Notes under the pieces: generated by a model | Told to the model about the DNA's origin: nothing | Seen by the model: the letters and a program-made list of their open reading frames with translations, nothing else | Database searches by the model: none | Shown: positions 20,796 to 24,896 of the stretch, in pieces | Layout: every line of letters begins with the position of its first letter | How positions within the stretch are numbered: the first letter of the stretch is position 1 | Source of the DNA: Reticulitermes lucifugus | Taxonomy: Eukaryota; Arthropoda; Insecta; Blattodea; Rhinotermitidae | Length of the DNA stretch: 24,896 nt | NCBI GenBank assembly: GCA_026260175.1 | Contig: JAKCWW010000093.1 | Span: 28,923 to 53,818, forward strand | Reading direction: 5' to 3' | Program-made: the position numbers and the translations under genes

Positions 20796-22519
20796 AGATA
20801 AAACATTTTGCTTGTGTACAATGGCTCCCGTTTTTGCGCACTGTAGCGCACCTCTTAGTGTTTCTCACATTCTGGCTCAATGCCAGTGTTAGGAAGAACA
20901 GCGTCGTACATAGAGTACGCACCGACCGCTGCGCGACGCTACACGCTAGGAAATGGTCGCTGTAATAATTTGAATAATTGGGCCTTCGATGCCAATGTAG
21001 ACCTTGCGACGCTGCGTTAAATGTTTCTTTTAATCCGTTTGAATTGCTTTCACGCCACGGATATGCCTGGGCATTTGTCGCTGTTTCATCTGCACCAATA
21101 TTAGTGATCTTAGAACATACCCTTACACAGCGTATCAAATTTTATCACCTTGTGTACGTTACTTGTATGTACTAGTACATGAAGTATAACTTTTAACTTA
21201 TATCCTAGAGTTCCGATGTACTTCTGATTGTTACAACCCTTGCCGCTTTGAGGAGAAGGGGGAATTTTAATAAATTTTAGATAGGCACAAAAACCTTCGA
21301 TGCGAACGCGTGTGTAAGCTCATATATACTCACACACATATGCGCGGCGCACGCACGCACACTTTGCGAAAAGTGCATACGTAGAAATCACACGAATATT
21401 GTGTAGATATATGTCAATGACATTTCTGTAATATGACACAAGTAGAGAAATTACTAGTGTCCACGTTATTGTTATTCGTAAGGGCAACAATTTGAAAAAA
21501 GGAAGGTAAAACAGGCCGAAGATATGGCATACAAGGTAAGAAATGTATGCATGGTGTAACAGTTTTGACACGCAAAGTAATTTTAAAGTACAAGGAAAAA
21601 TTTTTTTGTTCATAAAATCAGAGTTTTGTTTCTTTTCAGGTGTCTGAAATCAAAATATTTTTCACATTCCAACAAAATATTTCGTGAGTTACGCCCCAAT
21701 CTATTTCGAGATGCCCTCAGAAACGCATTTCGGTATTCATGTACAAATTCCGTCATTTTCGTCAAAATTCAGCTAGTAATAAGCTGACAAATATCAGTGG
21801 AAATCTCACGCATCAAACATTATAAAAACCCGTTTTAGAGGTTCTCGAGATGTTTCTTGCGTATTTTCGGACAGGTAGATCGATATATCGATTTTACTAG
21901 TAGCAGAAGCATCACACGAAAACGAATGCGCCTAAAATGAGTGCACAAAGTATCGGTGCTATTAACTCTTTGTCACATATTTTTTAAGTTTATATAAATG
22001 CGTCACTCGTGTATTCCAAATTTCGAGGCACAGACGTCGTCGCTACACACGAGTAGAGCTCTGCAATTGTGGCCATCTGAATGATTAATTCCGGTCGTGG
22101 CTAAGAAAAGACCGAAGACGTGTGGCGGTAATGCAGGAACGATGTTTGTAAGACTTTGTGGAGTCGCTGAACCAAGAAATTTCCTGTCTCCTCTACATGA
22201 CTGCGTCTCATTGCAATTTCTTGGCCAAACTCCGTCGCTTTGTGTTTGTTTCTGCCGGGCCGGTGTACCAACCCATTAACTTAATGAGTTGTTTAGTTCC
22301 TCTGGTTGTCTCTTGCAGCTAAGGTTATGCGCCTGAAGCTGTCCGCATGCTTATAATGCCTTGAGACTACAACACTATTGCGCAAATTACTGAAAAACTA
22401 AATGCTGTCGTCGGGAAATAATGATTAGCAATCTTGCCTCGTATTCGGTTTATAATCTTAACATGAAAATCAACTATTCTTATCTTGATGCGCTTAGTAG
22501 CTTTACTCAGAACTCTCTC
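20796..22519. other. Intergenic, no gene confirmed
   Basis: The 20820-21130 stretch is more GC-rich than its surroundings and open on both strands, but I recognise no product. A perfect 14-bp palindrome ATCGATATATCGAT lies at 21879-21892. A 10-bp inverted repeat CCAAGAAATT/AATTTCTTGG lies at 22172-22181 and 22215-22224. Confidence 0.4.
21326..21361. repeat. Mixed CA/CG purine-pyrimidine alternating tract
   Basis: TATATACTCACACACATATG followed by CGCGGCGCACGCACGCACAC. It is low complexity with mostly alternating purine and pyrimidine. Confidence 0.6.
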
Positions 22520-22776
22520 CCTCCGTCGTGCTGGAGCACAAAAAAGGGCCTACTTCGCCTCTTTTGACATTTATTGAACACACGCTATTAAACACGTATA
22601 CTAGGTAGGACGTCTCTGAACGAGTGATTAGCTCGTCGCAGAGGCCGCTACCTACAGAACAAACAACAAACAAATGAGACGAAAACCCGTGCCGTCAGCG
22701 GCATTCGAACGAGAAATCCCAGCATTTGAGCGGTCGCAGACCTACGCCTTAGACGGCACAACCACCGGGATCGGTC
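22520..22776 (-). mobile_element. tRNA-derived SINE, family B, copy 3
   Basis: From 22776 leftward on the minus strand: GACCGATCCCGGTGGTTGTG, GTCTAAGGCGTAGGTCTGCG (A-box region) and a B-box derivative CGTTCGAATGCC (22700-22711). The body has GGTAGCGGCCTCTGCGACGA and CTAATCACTCGTTCAGAGAC, as in the other two copies. The 3' third (22520-22605) is badly decayed but still has GGGCCC-like and GTGCTCCAGC blocks in the expected order. Confidence 0.75.
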
Positions 22777-24700
22777 TTTTCTCAAAACATCCAGGCAAAT
22801 AAACCATGATAACGCCTGTCAATTTCGAGTCCATTGTATTATTCTATAATTCAAAGCCACATAAAAAACCCACTTGAAAGACATTGATGTATACACAAAA
22901 AGTCGTTAAGTAACATCTTAATATTGGCTAAGCATTCAGTTCTGACGATGCGAAAGTTAAAATCCGAAATATCAGACATAATAGGGTATATTTACATTCA
23001 CGTGTAGAAGTAAGTGGTAGCAGTGTATTAGCAGACTAATTCTTTGGATTATTTTATATTTTATACGCAAAAAACAAGCATGGGTTGCTTTATATTTCTT
23101 ATGCTTTTATTTTTGTCTAGATAATACCCTCTTTTCTCCTCTTGGAAAAGAGTTATGTCATGTCACTCAGAACTTAAGCACAGAGAAAAGTTGAGCCTGT
23201 AGCAGCAACAGCAGCACTTTTGTCACCTCCAACAAGCGAAAAAAATAAGACTGAGGAAGAAAATAAAGCGACAGGAAAAAAGGATAAAAAAGGGAAAACT
23301 TTGGAAATACAAGAGAGCCATTGAGCGCTTGTGTTGATGTCGACTGGACAATGTGGTTATTGGGGTGTCCACAGTTCATGTCACCAGCAGGCAGGAACGA
23401 ATGGACTCCAGCTATTTCATGAAAGGTCGAGACACCTCCTCTCCACTTTAACTTTGTAATAAATATAAAATAAACTAGCAAAATAACAGTGTAGAAGCAA
23501 ATGTAAACTGGAATAAATATATGAACATGTCACGAAACCGCAAACAATTAGGCCTGTTTATAATGAACTCCATGTAGCAGACAAATTTTAGAAGCCGAAT
23601 GTCTCACAGCCCCTCTTGAAATGCATTGTCTCTCACATGAATCCTGTCCACATCTGAAAAGCTATACCTCTAATGCCTGCTTCAATATAACGTTTCCTTC
23701 CAAGCTTCAATATCTGAAGAAATCTCTTTCTTTCATGTCTCTAATCAATATTTTAAGGAACATTTCATTTCTTCGGTGTCACAGTCACTCATATTACTGA
23801 GTCTGAAATATAATGTTTCTTGGACTTAACTGTAACACCAGGCTATTTTCAATACACATCCATTATATTTACTTAATAAGTTTGATGTTGTGTCATACTC
23901 CATTTATTATATAAATAAAGAGTTCTATTGCATTATAATCGATACTATTATGTAAAATACAATTTTTATACTTGCAATGCTTCCCCTTCCTCCTCCTCCT
24001 CTAGACTCTGGACACTTTTTCTTCTCTTTATTTTTCCAACTACATTCAGCCTTTACAAAAAAATTCCCTAGGTTTCCAGTTTATAATCTTGGGATAACCA
24101 GTTATTTTTGGATGATTTTTCTTCTTTTACAATTAATAATCTACTGTTCAGAAATTGTCCCCTTGCCGTTTTTTCCTGCATAACAAAGGTACGTGTATCT
24201 CATTTTCCTCTTCATTCCGAGATGGTACTTACCTTATCCTACACCTCTCCTCATACGTCTCAATTTCCAGATTCCCGACCTAAATAATACTCTACCATTA
24301 CCCTTTTTCATATTACAACAAAGTGTATAAAATTCTGTCCAAAATTATTACTCATATCCCAATATGAAACTAAAGCTCTCTTTATCCCATCACCAATTAA
24401 AACCCTCCTTGATATCCAAGTGGTACTTTACAAATGAAACGTCCCATGAGGTACTACTCCAAATAGTTCTTTATTTCCACCGAAGTAGGTCCCAATATCC
24501 TCCATTTTGCAGCCATATATAGATTATGACTCATGCAGTTTGTTAACAGATTCCATTCCCCATTATTTTGTTACTCTTTAATTCAATGGAATTAAAAATA
24601 AACGGAGGAGACGACGCAAATTTTACGAAGCTCAAGCCAAGTTTTATAAAATTTAGAAAATTTGTCTCGCCTGTTGATTTTCCGACTAAAACAGGAAATT
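22777..24700. other. Intergenic; pyrimidine-rich in the right half
   Basis: No gene supported. The minus-strand frame at 23167-23481 (104 codons) holds a coding-like stretch near 23325-23440 with no known family. From about 23960 to 24560 the plus strand is visibly rich in C and T (CTTCCCCTTCCTCCTCCTCC and similar). A 46-bp tandem array begins just beyond. Confidence 0.4.
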
Positions 24701-24712
24701 GTCAGCAGCAAA

Positions 24713-24896
24713 CAGAGCTGATATCAGTACACCCAAACAGGCAACTAGCAGCATCAAACAGACCTGATGTCAGTGCTCTCAAACAGACAACCAGCAGCAG
24801 CAAACAGACCTGATGTCAGTGCTCTCAAACAGACAACCAGCAGCAGCAAACAGACCTGATGTCAGTGCTCTCAAACAGACAACCAGCAGCAGCAAA
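24713..24896. repeat. 46-bp tandem repeat array (minisatellite or satellite edge)
   Basis: Four consecutive 46-bp units: 24713-24758, 24759-24804, 24805-24850 and 24851-24896. The last three are identical; the first differs at 8 of 46 positions. A partial unit end (CAGCAGCAAA) precedes at 24703-24712. Each unit contains ACCTGATGTCAGTGCTCTC, two AAACAGAC blocks spaced 21 and 25 bases apart, and a CAGCAGCAG run. The double block suggests that the unit arose by duplication of a ~23-bp ancestor. The array is cut by the window edge. Because 46 is not a multiple of 3, a coding repeat is unlikely, and the open frame 24568-24813 that runs into it is incidental. Confidence 0.95.

Noticed and set aside
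20764..21138. 124-codon minus-strand frame
   Set aside because: It starts at TTG, overlaps a repeat tail and a plus-strand frame, and has no domain.
1..24896. Bacterial features: operons, ribosome binding sites, CRISPR, attachment sites
   Set aside because: Composition, SINEs, microsatellites and lack of long ORFs show eukaryotic nuclear DNA, and no regularly spaced repeat-spacer array exists.

Overview
This window reads as AT-rich intergenic DNA from an insect nuclear genome. I found no host gene that I can support: no reading frame has recognisable host-protein homology, no frame exceeds about 135 codons, and no exon series with convincing splice sites is visible. A polyneopteran such as a cockroach or termite is my best guess. 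It rests on three signals: the non-LTR retrotransposon tail at the left edge, a decayed DUF4817-type transposase, and several dispersed repeat families that I recall from such genomes. The assignment is inference, not proof.

What can be supported is a graveyard of mobile elements. Left part (1-5.5 kb): the last ~60 codons of a LINE reverse-transcriptase ORF (3-182), a short coding-derived repeat on the minus strand (2065-2184), a tRNA-headed SINE fragment (4118-4245) and a stop-riddled DUF4817 helix-turn-helix transposase remnant (5053-5461). Middle (6.6-13 kb): a dense run of SINE-like repeats. Two copies of one family (here 'C') lie in opposite orientation at 6690-6915 and 9965-10110. Two copies of a family with a tRNA-Leu-like head ('B') lie at 9481-9734 and 12765-13022. 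Pieces of a third family ('A') lie at 10281-10530 and 10840-10897. A possible inverted-terminal-repeat element spans 12255-12710.

Right part (15-24.9 kb): a striking long hairpin with 86-nt arms, about 90% complementary, and a 9-nt loop (15116-15296). This is followed by a nearly complete family-A SINE (17362-17635), two 3' fragments of A-like elements (18833-18945 and 20744-20795) and a third family-B copy (22520-22776). The window ends inside a 46-bp tandem repeat array (24713-24896) whose last three units are identical.

Microsatellites (CA, TA, AAT, GT, AAAT) are scattered throughout. The elements do not act together as a pathway. They are independent insertions at different stages of decay, and four of the six in-frame stops in the two transposon pseudogenes are TGA codons. 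The features most worth following up are the long hairpin and the terminal 46-bp array.
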